From Strongyloides papillosus (taxonomy: Eukaryota; Nematoda; Chromadorea; Rhabditida; Strongyloididae): a DNA stretch of 64,000 nt. The notes below the pieces were generated by a model that did not search any database, was not told where the DNA came from, and saw nothing but the letters and a program-made list of their open reading frames with translations. Positions 25,633 through 39,049 of the stretch are shown in pieces; positions within the stretch are counted from its first letter, which is position 1, and the number at the start of each line of letters is the position of its first letter. Position numbers and translations under genes: made by a program. The stretch is taken from NCBI GenBank assembly GCA_005656395.1, contig SRSI01000079.1, positions 1,116,001 through 1,180,000 on the forward strand. Reading direction: 5' to 3'.

Positions 25633-27959
25633 TCTAACTGCCAATGTGATTTATATTATCTCTTGTATCAGTGAAATTTATTAATGTGCCATTAACATCG
25701 AGGCATGGTAAAAGTTCATTCTTAAAACCGTGACATTCTCCAAATAATTAATTAATCTTATCAATACTATTTGTATCTTCTTCAAAAAGTCTGTAATTTA
25801 ATGTTTAATGATTAATATCAGAAATTTATAATATAAAGTTGATGGTGTATTTGTTTGTGAGATAAGTTATAAAATTAACATTTAAAGCAAATTTACATTT
25901 TTGTCATTAAAAAGAGTGATTTAACTTTTATTATATCTTCTTTTATCTAATTAGGAGTAATTAAAAGGAATTATATTACTTTAACTTTGATAAGTTATTT
26001 GAAGGTATAATTTAAAGGAAAAAGAAGATATAATTTTAATGAAAACTTTTGTTAGAAGATAAATTGGTAATTTTTTCGAAGATAATTAGTAAATTATGAT
26101 GAAATAAAAGATCAAAAATCCCCAAAACTTTCTTAAATCGTTGAAATAAGTACTAATTAAAAACAATTACCACTACTTGTATTACAATACAAACAAAATT
26201 GTTTAGTAAAATAATAATTCCCATCCAAGTGGTTGTCGTCAGGTAATATTTTATTTATTTTTAAATTTTAAAGTTGATTTTTTAATGATCTCACATAAAA
26301 CTGCCAATTTTGTTTACCTATGACATATATTTGTTTAACCAATATTTTTGTTATTATTGTTGTCAATTTTCGAGTATGGCAACGGTTAAAGAATACTATA
26401 AATAACTACAAGAGGTGGAAAAAAACTGAATAATGTGTTAAAAAGTGGTTTTTTTATAAAAGTAAAAGTTTAGTCTTTTCTTGTGATTGGCTATAAGATG
26501 TCACGAAATATTAGTAATATTTTTACTCTTGTTTAAAGTTATAAATAGATAATACCTGTTAAAGTTTTGTTTTCATTAACTTCTCTCATCCTATCGGCTT
26601 AGGCCTTATCTTCTTGCTTTTATCAATTCACAATACGGTAACTTGGCAAATATTTTTGTATCTATCTGTTAATAAAATTTTAATTGTTGTCTAATAAAAT
26701 ATTATTCAAAATAAAAGGTTATTTTCTTTGCCAAATTTGAATAACAATCATAAATGTTATTGTCACTATTAAAAAATAACCAAATTTGAATGCCTTGAAA
26801 AATCAAGTACCATTCCCAACAACAAAATAAATCATTCCACAATTGCCTTTCAAAATTTCATCACCAAAAATCAATCAAAAATTCCTCCACTTTAAAATAT
26901 ATACTTATTTAAGCCACTTCCATATTTAACAATCATTATAACAACCATGCCAACATTCAAATTAAAATTCTATCAATTATAATGAAAAAAGTAGGGCACA
27001 CATTAAAGTGTTACATTTGTGGATGGGGGAGATAGAGAGAAGAGACTATTTATATTATGTTGATAAGATTTTAAAATGGCGAAAAAGGTTAATCAAAATT
27101 TTTACTTTGCCCTTCTTCCTCTTCTCAACATTGAAATGATTTTTACACAGATTTACACCCAATGTTTTTTGAACTTTTTATCATTAATAGACTTCCCAAA
27201 TATGTAAAAACATGCACTTTAGATAACACAATTATTAAAGACATTAAATAATCTATTAAAATACAATTAAAAGAGCCCATTACGTAACGTGAATTAATAA
27301 ATCTTTATAAAACTAATTTTTCTAAAAATATTGTCATCTAATTAATAGAATATAAATTTTTATTATTTTCAAGATCAATTCTGTCAAATTAAAGTGATAA
27401 CGAGTATCATAGGAATTATGAAGGTACCCAATTAAGGGCAATTAATTAAAATTTCAAACGTAAAAAATGATTTATAAGAATAGTTCTATGATTGAGATTG
27501 TTTTTAATTATAAGCATGCCTATAAATTTTTATCTTTAATCATTTTAATGCATGACCATTGTCTTTTATAGTTTGATTATAACGTAGTTAGTCAAGGCAA
27601 ATTTTAAAATATTATAAAAATATGTAATTTATGGGAAATGAAGTTAAGTTAATAAAACTTTTACCATCCAATTATTTAGGAGTATAAAAAAACAACCACT
27701 CAAAACCAATAGAAACTTTATTATCTCTCTATAAACAATAAATATTTAAAAATATTCTCTATTCTTTGGTAGGATGATATAATAATAATAAGAATTAAAA
27801 AAGCAATGAAATATCAAATATTAAAGGCGAATCGCATATATATGAAAGTATTAATTAATCTGGGATATTTTTCTGTTCATTTACCATGTACAATATAAAC
27901 AATATATTCCATATATTGTAGATGATGTTTAAAAAAAGTTTAGTGATATAAGTTATATC
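25633..27959. other. AT-rich intergenic region
   Basis: No supported gene on either strand. The right end is the 3' flank of the first FLYWCH gene (minus strand). Nothing repetitive beyond A/T runs. Confidence 0.5.
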
Positions 27960-30900
27960 TTAACAACTAATTTCTTCCGATTTCCTTTTACGAACACATC
28001 CCTTCGTTGAACAACAACATACTTTTATCGTCCTACAATCACAATCTTTTTTAGCTATACATTTATTGTTCTCGATTAATGATTCCTCATCCAGTGATTG
28101 GTCATCATTCTCCGTCTGGGTGCCTATGGTTCTTGTTACCACTGCCTCAAGTTTTTCCTCCTCACCATTTGTTGAGGTTCCCGAAGACTGGGTGTTTGTT
28201 GGTGATGTTGCTTTTGCTAATGCACGTTCAGAAATTCTATAAATATACAAACATTTATATAAAATAATCCCCTTTTAAACTTTTTTGCAATTTTTAAATT
28301 TAACCTTATTATTTATTGTAAATAAAATTTTTAAGTAGATAAGAAAATAAATAAATAATTGTTGAAAAGGTGGCCTTCCCTCAGTCTAATTATTTTTTAT
28401 TTTTATTATTGGCATTCCTGTCTATGTATCTATCTACCTTTAATTCAATGAATCAAATTATAATTTTATCTTTTTACCCCCTAAAAGTTCTTTTAATATT
28501 AAATTATATATATATATATTTTATTAAATGATATACATATATTAAAATGTATGTATAATGTACCATCAAAAATAAACCGGTCTCTTAATCATCCTGCCGT
28601 CATGATAAAAATAAACAAAATGTACATTACATTAATACCATAATTATATAAAAAGAGAGACACTTCTATATCATTACATAATCTCTTACAAACATGCCAA
28701 TAATACGCTTAATAATCTACTTATCCGATGCCTTTTTATTATTAATCACAATAAAACACATACTCTATTGAGTATTGTAGAATTTTAACATATTAAATGG
28801 TAACTTACCGATTAAAAATGTCGGTCAGACGGTTGGCACGAATTGCCATGTCCATTGAATCTTTCTTTTGTTGCATTGAATTACCACTCTCGATACTTGA
28901 TGATGATGATGGTGGCACAATGGATGATGATTGTTGTTGTTGTTCTACATTAATACTTGAACTGGGTGATGATAATAATGAAGGTGCCATTGATGGATTA
29001 GTTGAAGTTGAGGATCTTGATGATTTTGGTGTTGATGTTTTTGCTTTTGATGATGAAACATTTCCCGTTGATGATGTTGTTGGAACCTTACGAGGTCTCT
29101 TCACCGGTGGTGTGCTTTTCACTGGTGTTCCAGTTACCGCTGCAGCTAAAGCTGTCATTTGAAATTGTTTTAAAAGATTGATATTGTCAATTAATGATGA
29201 ATTATTATTTTGTAGTGAGTGAAATGTAGCCAATTGAGCAAGTAACGCATTATTTACACTATCATTTATTGGTTTCTCTGGAAAAAGAGACTGTATTGTA
29301 TTATTGTTCTCTATTGTCTTTGATTCCTCTGATTTCGATAGCGATAATAGTGCGTTTATTGTTGAGTCTGCCTCACGTTTCGGTGTATTGCTCATTATAG
29401 AATCAAGTAAAGCTGGAAAGTTATTTGATGACTCATTCGTTGATTCCTTTTTTTTGGTACTCTTAACTCCTGTCCCACCGGATGTCTTGTAATTCCTAAA
29501 TTTAAAGCCACCATTTTCACTACTTTTTCTCGCCATAGTTAGTGATTTTTTCAAACTATCTTTTGATGGAAAATCAAGTCCCTCATTCATGTATCTTTTT
29601 GCTTCAGCAATTAACTCATTTAATGGTGTATCAGGACACTCAATTGCAGCCATTATTAATTGTGATTTAAAATACTCCAACTCTGCAGCACCATGTTCTG
29701 GTTCATGATTATGATCACCTTTACCAACACCTCTGGTATCATTATCATAACTTTCTGCTCTCCCCTTACACCAGGAACGATCTGATGTCAACTTTTTTGC
29801 ACACACACATCTCCATGTTTTGGCATTTTTTGCTGGTATCAGATGATGTATATTGTAACGATACCCTTCAAAGATTAATTTTTGATTTCCTGAAATATGA
29901 ATCAAGTTATTAATAAATCTTTTATTGTATGTTTTTTTGAAGAAATTTTTTGATGTCAAAACATGATTTTTATATTATAAAATATGTCCTATATGACAAA
30001 AACAATAAAAGAGTAGTAAAAAAAGATGATTAATATGGCTAATTGTTTATTCATGATCATTTATTTTCGATATAAAAATAAACTTTTTTTAAAAAATAAA
30101 AAGATAAAAATCCCCATAACATTTCCCCAGGTATATGTCATTCTATCTATACATATAAATCTATACTAAATATTATTATCACCATTCCCTTGATTCTTAA
30201 CCATTACCAAGTTATATAAATTTTGCACTTTGTCAATGTTTGCCAAAAATTTCACAACTACAAATATGATTTTAACTATGACAATCTAACTGATATGTAA
30301 TATTACTCTATTATAAATCAGTCTTGTCGTGCCTCACTTCATCATAGATAAATAACATTAACTGACATCACAAAATGAAAAAAGAATTACGGTCGGCGCG
30401 GCGCCTTTAATTTCTATATACTTACTACTATCTCTACAAATACCCCTTTCTATTTTCTATAATGATTATATTCATATTGAATATACATTGAGCTGTAAAA
30501 CAAATATTACAATAGGCTTTTTGATCAACCAAACTGGCTTTTTCTCTTATCAAAAGGAAATATTTTTAAAAGATATATTAGAAAAATGTATTTTTCATCA
30601 ATGGCTTTTTGGTTGTTGGTGCTGCTGCCGAATTACTGTCTAAACTCCTCGACATACACATTTTTTATCTCCTTCCATCTATCAAAAATTATCTCTAACT
30701 CTATTTCTCATACCACATACTAAAAATATGTACCCCCTCTATCTTATTTCATTTTACAATACCACTCAAATTTTTATTGCCATTTTTTACATTTAAAATT
30801 TTTTTAAATCATTTTAAATATATACAATTAAATACATTATTAACATAAATTTATTAGTTTATCAAAAAAAATATTGCATTTTGAATAAATCATGAATTGA

Positions 30901-31738
30901 GGGAAAATGATATACATTTTATTGAAAAAATAAAGTCTATCACATTTAAATGTAATTTTATTAATGATTAAATTGGAAAAATAAAAAACTTTTAATTGTT
31001 ATTGTTAATGTTATGAGGAGGAGGAAAGGAAATTTTTATTAAAATATTAAAATTTTCACATAAAAGGGAAATGATTCTCTTTCTTCTTATGAACTATTAA
31101 TTTTACATTTTTATCACCAATAAGGAGGAAATCAAGAATCTAACCAAGGTACATATAAAAAACTAAAAGAATAACAAAAAGATTATGCCTAGGAATCCAA
31201 AACAACATCACCATTTTTAAAAATCATTTCACCTCCCAAAAGAACCACTACTGTTTTTGTTATCTAACACATAACAACACAAAAATGTGACATACTACAA
31301 TCATCATTCCCAATAATCAAGCACCAGTACATAATATAATATTTTTCAAAAACTTGATCATTAAGATATGAAGAGAAGAAGAAGAAACATAAGCAATTTA
31401 GAAAAGGTAGATTGGGATTTATTTACTCTTGTTTATAAATATAAAGATACTGGTTAAATATAATTTGAGAGATTTTAACAAGATCAGAAGGTAATATGAA
31501 TGAAATGAAGAAGAAGTTTAGGTAGTATTAGTAAAAAAGATACTTAAATTAGGAAAGTACATAATGAAGTGAGGTACAAAATAGTGGAGGGAGAGAGAGA
31601 GAAAATAACTTAAGAATAGAATCTTTTTGAGATTGTTTATTGATAATTTAAATAAGATAAATAACTATTTTATAACTTACCTTTAAAGGAAGTTACCATT
31701 CTTGGCACTTTAGGATCATATCTTTCAAACTGATACAT
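27960..31738 (-). CDS. FLYWCH zinc-finger transcription factor, PEB-1-like (copy A)
   Basis: Three exons: 31738-31681, 29889-28809 and 28236-27960, giving 471 aa. Introns are about 1.8 kb and 572 bp. Exon 1 encodes MYQFERYDPKVPRMVTSFKG. Exon 2 begins with a FLYWCH-type DNA-binding module (KLIFEGYRYNIHH, then WRCVCAKKL, WCKGR and HNHEPEH supply the aromatic, Cys and His positions). Next come ~80 well-conserved residues (LEYFKSQLIMAAI... to KFRNYKT.GGTGVK) and a Ser/Thr/Pro-rich variable region. Exon 3 ends in a Cys-rich tail (CDCRTIKVCCC... ISC). C. elegans PEB-1, a pharyngeal enhancer-binding protein, is the most likely relative by its FLYWCH finger; this is inferred. Nuclear DNA-binding role expected. 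It is a tandem duplicate of the gene at 35082-38851. Confidence 0.88.
28237..28808 (-). other. Second intron of FLYWCH gene A (572 bp)
   Basis: GTAAGTTA donor after the DIFNR codons and TTTATAG acceptor; phase 2. The intron contains an (AT)n tract near 28505-28519. The equivalent intron in gene B is only 49 bp, so this one has expanded or B's has shrunk. Confidence 0.8.
29890..31680 (-). other. First intron of FLYWCH gene A (about 1.8 kb)
   Basis: GTAAG donor after MVTSFKG and TTTCAG acceptor before NQKLIF, phase 1, as in gene B. Long for this window. It holds an isolated GC-rich palindromic patch, CGGCGCGGCGCC at 30394-30405, in otherwise AT-rich sequence. Enhancers are plausible but not shown. 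Confidence 0.75.
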
Positions 31739-32610
31739 ATTATCAAAAATTCTTTACACAAATTTTTAATAATATATATAAATTTTATTATTAGTAAGTA
31801 TTTTCTTCTTGATTTGAAAAATAATAATAATAATAGTATAGTAGGCTATGGTATTAGATGAATCAGTGTAAATTGAAGACAAAACAAATTAGAATACTAC
31901 TCCAGAGAACAAATTTTGATGGTATTTAAATAAAATATTACAATAAAATGCAGGTAACAAATGATAAAATTAAAGCTAAAAAAATATAGATATATACAAA
32001 AAGAGGCAAGAATAAATGGTTATTAATATTAAAAAAAAATAAAAATTTTTTGAATAGAGCACGAAATTGTTAAAAAAAAGAGTATAATGTTCCTGTCCTC
32101 CTGTAATATTGGAGCATTCACCAAGTCACCTGAACATAAATATAAATACCAGCCAATGACAAAATAATAATACTATTCTGTTAAGATTTGAATGATTGAA
32201 TTATATAAATATATTTATATATATATGTTAGCAACATAGACAATTCTCCCAAACAGTTACCCTCTTTCTTGGTTCTTATACAATTAATATTGTATTTTCT
32301 TGAAGAATTTATAACGTTTTTCCTAACAACACCTATTGTGATTGGAAACGTTTTGTAAATATATATATATGTATAATATATATATATAAATATATATGTC
32401 TTTTTGGTTGCAGCAATTGTATTATATTTTTGTCAACAATGGCGAAAGCGAAATATTTATAGGAGTGTATAGATGTAGTTATATAAAGACCTGTCGTCGT
32501 CATCCGAAGCACCGCCGGCTGCTGTGGGGGAATATTGAAAGGAGAAGAAGAAGAAGACTTTTTGAATAGAATACTACTATTATAGATAGAAGTGGTTGAT
32601 ATTATAAATA

Positions 32611-32629
32611 AATATATATATATATATAT
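32611..32629. repeat. (AT)n microsatellite
   Basis: An uninterrupted alternating AT tract. Similar tracts lie near 28505-28519, 32358-32396 (interrupted) and 33362-33381. Confidence 0.8.
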
Positions 32630-32725
32630 GAATATATATTTGTGGCTGGTTGTTGAAACGTCTACAAACGTCTACGGCGAGGTGTGGAGTTCGAGAAATG
32701 AAATGATGATTGTGATGATGATTGT

Positions 32726-32796
32726 CGGCAAACAGGTCGTCGTCGACTATCTAACTACCCTCCGCTGATAAGAGGGACCTCATATATACAAACATT
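32726..32796 (-). promoter_or_regulatory. Forkhead/GATA-like motif cluster upstream of FLYWCH gene A
   Basis: Three motifs occur in order: CGGCAAACAGGT (32726-32737; its complement contains TGTTTGC, a forkhead/PHA-4-type site), CTGATAAGAGG (32765-32775; GATA-type) and CAAACATT (32789-32796). The same three, in the same order and nearly the same spacing, lie upstream of gene B at 39050-39112. Confidence 0.55.
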
Positions 32797-33361
32797 ATTA
32801 CATAGAATAAAGGTAGAAGAATGGAGGCTGGCATTAAGAGGAAATGATCAAAATGGGACTGATAGAATCACCAGCACGATTATGTCATTGTTTTTCAAAT
32901 ATAATATTTTATTTCAAAATCACTCCCACTATTCTTTTGCCATTTCATAGGCTCTTATAATATACAATAGATACACATATTTCCCTATATCTCTCTTATA
33001 CAACATAACATGACAATCTCATTTTACAATAAAAAAAATTACAAAAACTTTAATAATATAATAATTACATCTAAATATAACAATAGAAAAAAAGAAGAAA
33101 GTACAAAATTTCAACATAAATATTGTTTTTATAAACAATGTGATTAAAAAAATATAAAAAGAAGGTTAAAATACTTTTCAATGCCAACTACCTTAAAAAA
33201 AGTACAATAAATTTATTTTTAATCAAAATGTATTGACAGCCATGCAACTCTCTCTATAATACTTTTGATTATCTATTGGTAGATGAAAATATCGGCATAC
33301 CTATATATAATTTGCACACATTAACATTTACGAGTACATCAAATCGCTATCAACTGTTTAA

Positions 33362-33381
33362 ATATATATATATATATATAA
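33362..33381. repeat. (AT)n microsatellite
   Basis: An uninterrupted alternating AT run of about 20 bases upstream of FLYWCH gene A. Confidence 0.8.
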
Positions 33382-35081
33382 ATGTATATAAAAATGATAT
33401 AGGGGTATACTTGATATGAAAATGGCAATGATGTGTATGGTAAACATTTATAAAGAGTTGATTCATAATGAAATGTCTTTAAATATAATAATATTTAAAT
33501 ATCTTTTTGAGTAGCTTATATATGAAATATATATATACGGTGACAGGTTAGGAGTGTGTTGATAAAGAAGGTTTTTAAAAATTTTTATGCTTCTTGGAGG
33601 ATAGTATTTATAGTACTATATGAACAAGAAAATAGAATTATTGGCGGAGACGACAAAAAATTGTCTTTTTTGAAAATTTGTAACTAGTTTCACAAATCAT
33701 ATGGATGTTTTACACATTTTCGCTTGATTGCGGAGTATATAATATATATATTTATTGTTAAATAGTGATGAGAAAACTTTTCTTTTTTTCTACACGTCTA
33801 TAATGGCAAGGAGAAAAGAGCAACGATATAGGTGTGTGCAGTTATGGAATGCTTATAAAATTTAAAACTCTATATCATTCTATATCAAAGAAGGCAAGAT
33901 AAAAATTTTTATTTATAGATGAATGATTACACAATTACAATCTTTCTACTTTTATATGATATATTATAATATACATGATCTAGGATGTCATGTATTTGAA
34001 TGTTACATCAAATCACTCTCCAAAATTTTTATTTCTTTTTATAAAAGTATACTTCTAAAAGATGGATATCAATTATGTTATATTTCAATGAGTGTATGTG
34101 TAAAAGGTCTGAAATTTTAATTAAATTTTATCAAATTAGATGGTATATATTTTTATATAGACTGTCTTTTTTATTGCCCTTCTGAAATGTGTAATTAAAT
34201 TAAAAATTACATTAACATTTTTGTGGAGTATAAAAAATTAAAATCACCATAAGTTTATTTAAAAAAATACTTTATTAATTGATATGTAAAATTACAATCA
34301 TATTGCATAGAGAAAATATATAATTAACAAAATATATATATATATATTAATATACATTTTTTATGGTAAATGTACAAAAAAAGAAAAAGAAATTTAGACT
34401 ATGTATAACGATGGTAAATTTTTGATACATCAAAAAATAAACGTGCACTGAATGTAAAAAAAGTATCTAATGAAGATGTGAAAATTTTCATAAGTGATAA
34501 TATGCGTGTTAACCTTTTTTATCCATATATATATAATATTCATTCTTATCGAGAGGCACCGTAACAATACAACCATAAAAATTTCTATATATAATATTTT
34601 GAAGTTTATTTAAATATTTTGTTATTTTATTTATAATATAATTAGATAAAAAAGTTTTTAATAAAAATATGTTCATTTTGAAGAGTGAATTTAAAAGATA
34701 TAACCCTATGATATAGGAAAGACATGATAATAATATTTTATAGATATATGTACAATTTTTTTAAACTCTTTTGCCTATTTCTAAGAAAGCTAATATCATA
34801 AAACTATGGTAATAGAGAAAGAGGAGAATAAGTTCTAAAGGCATATCTTTCTATAAGTGATATGAGGTTATTAGAGAAAGGCACCGTAATGTTATAAAAT
34901 ATAAATGATAAGCTTAAAGGCTTCAAGTGAGAAAGTGTCGTATGTATGTTTGAGTGTGAGAGGAAGTAAAGGAGATAATTAATAAAACTTCTAGCTGGGA
35001 TTTGATAAAAGATACTAATAAAAATATATATAGATATAATGTAATTAATATTATAATAAAAACATTAGGAATACACATTCT

Positions 35082-38000
35082 TCAGCAACTAATTTGATCT
35101 GAATTACGTTTTCTGTTTCCGGAAGAATTAATACAACAACACATTTTTATTGCCTTACAACCACATGCTGATGTTGTTATACAAATATCATTATCATCCT
35201 CCTTTCTTTCGATCTCATTAAATAATGCTGCAGAACAGACTGTCTGTGTTCCGATTGTTACCTTTTCAGGGGATATATTCTCTCCCGAACTACTGGTTGG
35301 TGAGGATTGATCTGGTGGCGGTGATTCTACACTCATTGCTGCACGAGATGATAATCTATAAAATAAATTAAAAGTAATAAAATATTAGAAATAAACAAAT
35401 TTACCTATTAAAGATATCTGATAAACGACTAGCCTTGAGAGCTCTTTCATCTCTTGATTCTTCCTTTACTTTTATATCTTTTTTTATGTTCGGTGACAAC
35501 TCAACAGTACCCCCAGTGAGGTTGTCTAAGATATTGTTAGGAAAGAGTGATGAATTAAGGGTAATTTTTCCATTATTACCACTAATGTTTCTATCAATAG
35601 TTTTTGGTGTTGGAGGTAATTTAACTTTAACATTCCCAACTCTATTATTATTCTCAGTGTTTTTACGGTACTTTCTTGGTGTTTGTGGTGTACTTAGGAG
35701 ATCAAAAATTGAATTATTATCATTGAATGTTTGTTGTGGTGTTGCAAGGTGTTGTTGTTGCTGCTGATGGTGTTGTTGTTGGGAGAGGGCAGCTGAATTT
35801 AGTTGTTGTGCAATAGCCATTTGTCTTAATAAATTAAATTGTGTCATTAATAAATTACCATCAGTCTGAAATCTCGGTAATGGATTCAATGGAATCATGG
35901 TATTTGGTATAATTTGTTCTGGTAAAGAATCATGTTCAGATTCGGTTGATGTATTACTATTAATAGATTTCTCCATCTCTGATTTCATTGATAAATGAAT
36001 AAGTGTAGCCATTGAAGATGGTAAATCAGATTTTGGGGTATTTGCAATAATAGAATTTAGAAGTGTTGGAAAATCATTTGCTGTATCATATTCTTTTTTA
36101 TTATTAATATTATTATTAGTATTTTTAACACCGGTACCTCCAGCTGTTTTGTAGTTTCTGAATTTAAAGCCACCGTTCTCACTACTTTTTCTAGCTATAG
36201 TTAGTGATTTTTTTAAACTATCTTTGGAAGTGAATTGTAAACCTTCTGTCATGTATTGTTGGGCTTCCTGTATCAAATCGTTTAATGCTACTGTTGGGCA
36301 TGCTATTGCAGCCATTATTAATTGGGATTTAAAGTATTCTAACTCAGCAACTTCGTGTTCTGGATCGTGATTATGTTCACCCTTTGCCAAACCTTGACTA
36401 TCAGAATCCCAGGTCTCTGCTCTACCTTTGCACCAGGAACGTGCTGATGTCAATTTTTTGGCACAAACACACCGCCATGTTTTGACACCCTTTGTTGGTA
36501 CAATATGGTGAATGTTATAACGATATCCCTCAAAGATTAGCTTTTGATTACCTAAAAAATGCATTTTATTTACTTTATCATCATATAATTAATAATATAA
36601 CTTCTTTTATATATGTGCATTGTCTAATGGGATGGTAGTCATTATTTATAAGTGTTAATCAGCTGATTTATTTATATTTAATCAGCTGTAATATTTTTGT
36701 ATATTTTAATATATTTGAAATTTTTTCTTATTTACCTTTGGAGGGTAAAAATAATAACAATATCATACCACAGAAATTTATTTTAATTATTTATCAAATG
36801 ATAATAAAATGTGTATATATACATCTTTTCTAGAAGGTATTATTTGCAATAAAGCTTAGCTTTTTCATTGTAATAAACGTCTACAGAATATATATGAACA
36901 AATAAATACATAATTGTTATTATTATTTATATGATCATCCCTAAGTCATGTCTATGAATTGCCAATAAAAATTTTGATAAAAGAATAATTTTAATCACTG
37001 AGACATGAATGAATACATATATATTAAATAATAAAATTATTACTAATCACATAAATGTATATATAAAATATTGTTAAATTTCATATTACACATATAAATC
37101 TTCAAATATTCAAATATATCCTTTTTCTAAATGAAAGTGATTAATCTTTCTATCACAATTATTTGATTAAATAAAATAATAATAAATACATTTATGTATA
37201 ATACCAATAGAATAAAATATATATTGTTGTTATATTTTAAAATATTATCCCCCCATAACAGTATGTATGCGTAATTTCGTAGACAATAATAATTTAAACA
37301 TTTTAAATGTTACCCCCTCCCTTCTTTTTTCCCTTTCATTGTCATTTTTATCACCATTAAACATATATAATTACAAATTATATAAACAATCTCAAGAAAA
37401 AACTTTTATACGAGTATTAAAAAGAATTTGAATGGTATTAAATTTTCCACCTACATAAAATAGGTAACTTAAAAATAGAAAACAAACGAAATTGTCAAGA
37501 AAAGAGAGATCAAAACTTTCAATCATTGAATCTTAAAATGATTGATAAAAGAAAATTTAATTCTTAATCACCTTTCTCCATCTTTTTTTACTCTAATCAT
37601 ACTCTTATGACATAAATCTCATTGCGCAGGGGTATTTTAGTACTTTCTAATGATAAATAAGTATTGCCACATACCTAAGATCAAATGAAGAATTTATGTA
37701 CACTTATACACATTTGAAAATTGACAAATATCTTCATATTACTTCTTTTAATTCTGTTTATTAGTAGTGTACCCACAATAATTTACCTCAAATACACCAC
37801 ACACACACCACACCTCATTACATTTATCTTTCTTTTTTTGCCCTACACTCCCTCTCCCCTGCCACATACACAATAATAATACTTAAAGATTCCTACAAAA
37901 TTCACCATTTCATCACTCTCTACAATAATATAGTAGCAAAAACGTAGGAGAAAATTAAGAAAAAAGTGGATGATGAAAAAGAGAATGGGGGTGTGTCATT

Positions 38001-38851
38001 GTCATGTGAGGTAACTAGAACCTGCCGACGACTAAAAACTTCAAACAAGTGAAAGTATTTCTCATAAAAATCTATCTTTCATTGAATTTTTCTCACTTTC
38101 CAAATAAAAATACCAAAAATGTGAAAAGCAAAAGAGGGTACCAACCACCAGAGAAGGAATAAAGATACAGCATTTTAAGTACACATCATTACAAAACATT
38201 TCATTATCAAAAATAGAAATTCAATTATATGAGACGAGACAATGGAGAAACTACTAAAAGGGACCTGCCACAGGTGGTGGTGTATGACGTTATATCATGG
38301 TATACATTCTGATTATTATTATAATAATAATAATATAACAAATGTCGCTTTTAAACATATTATATTGAAACAAAGAAAATACCTTCATTGTAACATTTTT
38401 TTATCTTCAATGACTAGTATTTTTGGTATGAAAAAATATAATTTTTAAAAGGGTATGCGCCATTAATTTTACTTGATTTTTTTAGACACCTTAAAATAGA
38501 AGTCGTTTTTGTAGGTGAAAGATGACTCTTTTTGGTGAAGAAATATATTTATGTAATTAATGGTTGGAAACGTTTTAATTAATTTTTTTTACATGGGTAT
38601 GATATTGTTATTAAAAAATAATGATGTTCAATGGGAATGGGGGTGATTTATGAAGGAATAGTAAATAGAATCTTATTTTTAAGTGATGGGTTCTTATTTT
38701 GAAGGTGATATAAATGTAGTACAGGGTGATTTAGTTGATTAAGAGTTTAAAAATCATATAATTTACGGAAGTAGAATATCGAGAAAAACTAACCTTTAAA
38801 TGAAGTAACCATTCTAGGTTTATCAGGATCATATCTCTCAAAATTATACAT
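35082..38851 (-). CDS. FLYWCH zinc-finger transcription factor, PEB-1-like (copy B)
   Basis: Three exons: 38851-38794, 36551-35405 and 35355-35082, giving 492 aa. Exon 1 (58 bases, the same length as in gene A) encodes MYNFERYDPDKPRMVTSFKG. Exon 2 carries the FLYWCH module (KLIFEGYRYNIHH, WRCVCAKKL, WCKGR, HNHDPEH), the adjoining ~80-residue conserved block and a variable region that here includes a His/Gln-rich stretch. Exon 3 ends in a Cys-rich tail that aligns without gaps to that of gene A. Both splice phases match gene A, so the two are tandem duplicates in the same orientation about 3.3 kb apart. Expected to be a nuclear DNA-binding regulator; the relationship to C. elegans PEB-1 is an inference from the FLYWCH finger. 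Confidence 0.9.
36552..38793 (-). other. First intron of FLYWCH gene B (about 2.2 kb)
   Basis: GTTAGT donor after MVTSFKG and TTTTTTAG acceptor before NQKLIF; phase 1. AT-rich, with no embedded gene recognised. The position is identical to the large first intron of gene A. Confidence 0.8.
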
Positions 38852-39049
38852 TTTGTAAAAATCTTTTTCTTAAGAATTATATATACCGCTTGGTGGTAGG
38901 CAAATTTAAGAAAACGATTCTGAATATAATTCCACCTTTAGCGGTGAATTATTAAATAATATTATATATATAAATATAAATTTCTAGAGACAGCAATAAA
39001 AATTCTCTTTTAATCTTCTTCTTTTCTTCCAACCGCAGAAAGTCTCAAA

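Larger units (their letters stand above)
31739..35081. promoter_or_regulatory. Upstream region of FLYWCH gene A and 3' flank of gene B
   Basis: No supported gene. The left half probably contains the gene A promoter: a GC-richer patch near 32487-32530 and a forkhead/GATA-like cluster at 32726-32796. Several AT microsatellites occur. Two copies of GGCACCGTAA occur at 34555-34564 and 34880-34889, within the likely 3' untranslated or downstream region of gene B. Confidence 0.5.
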
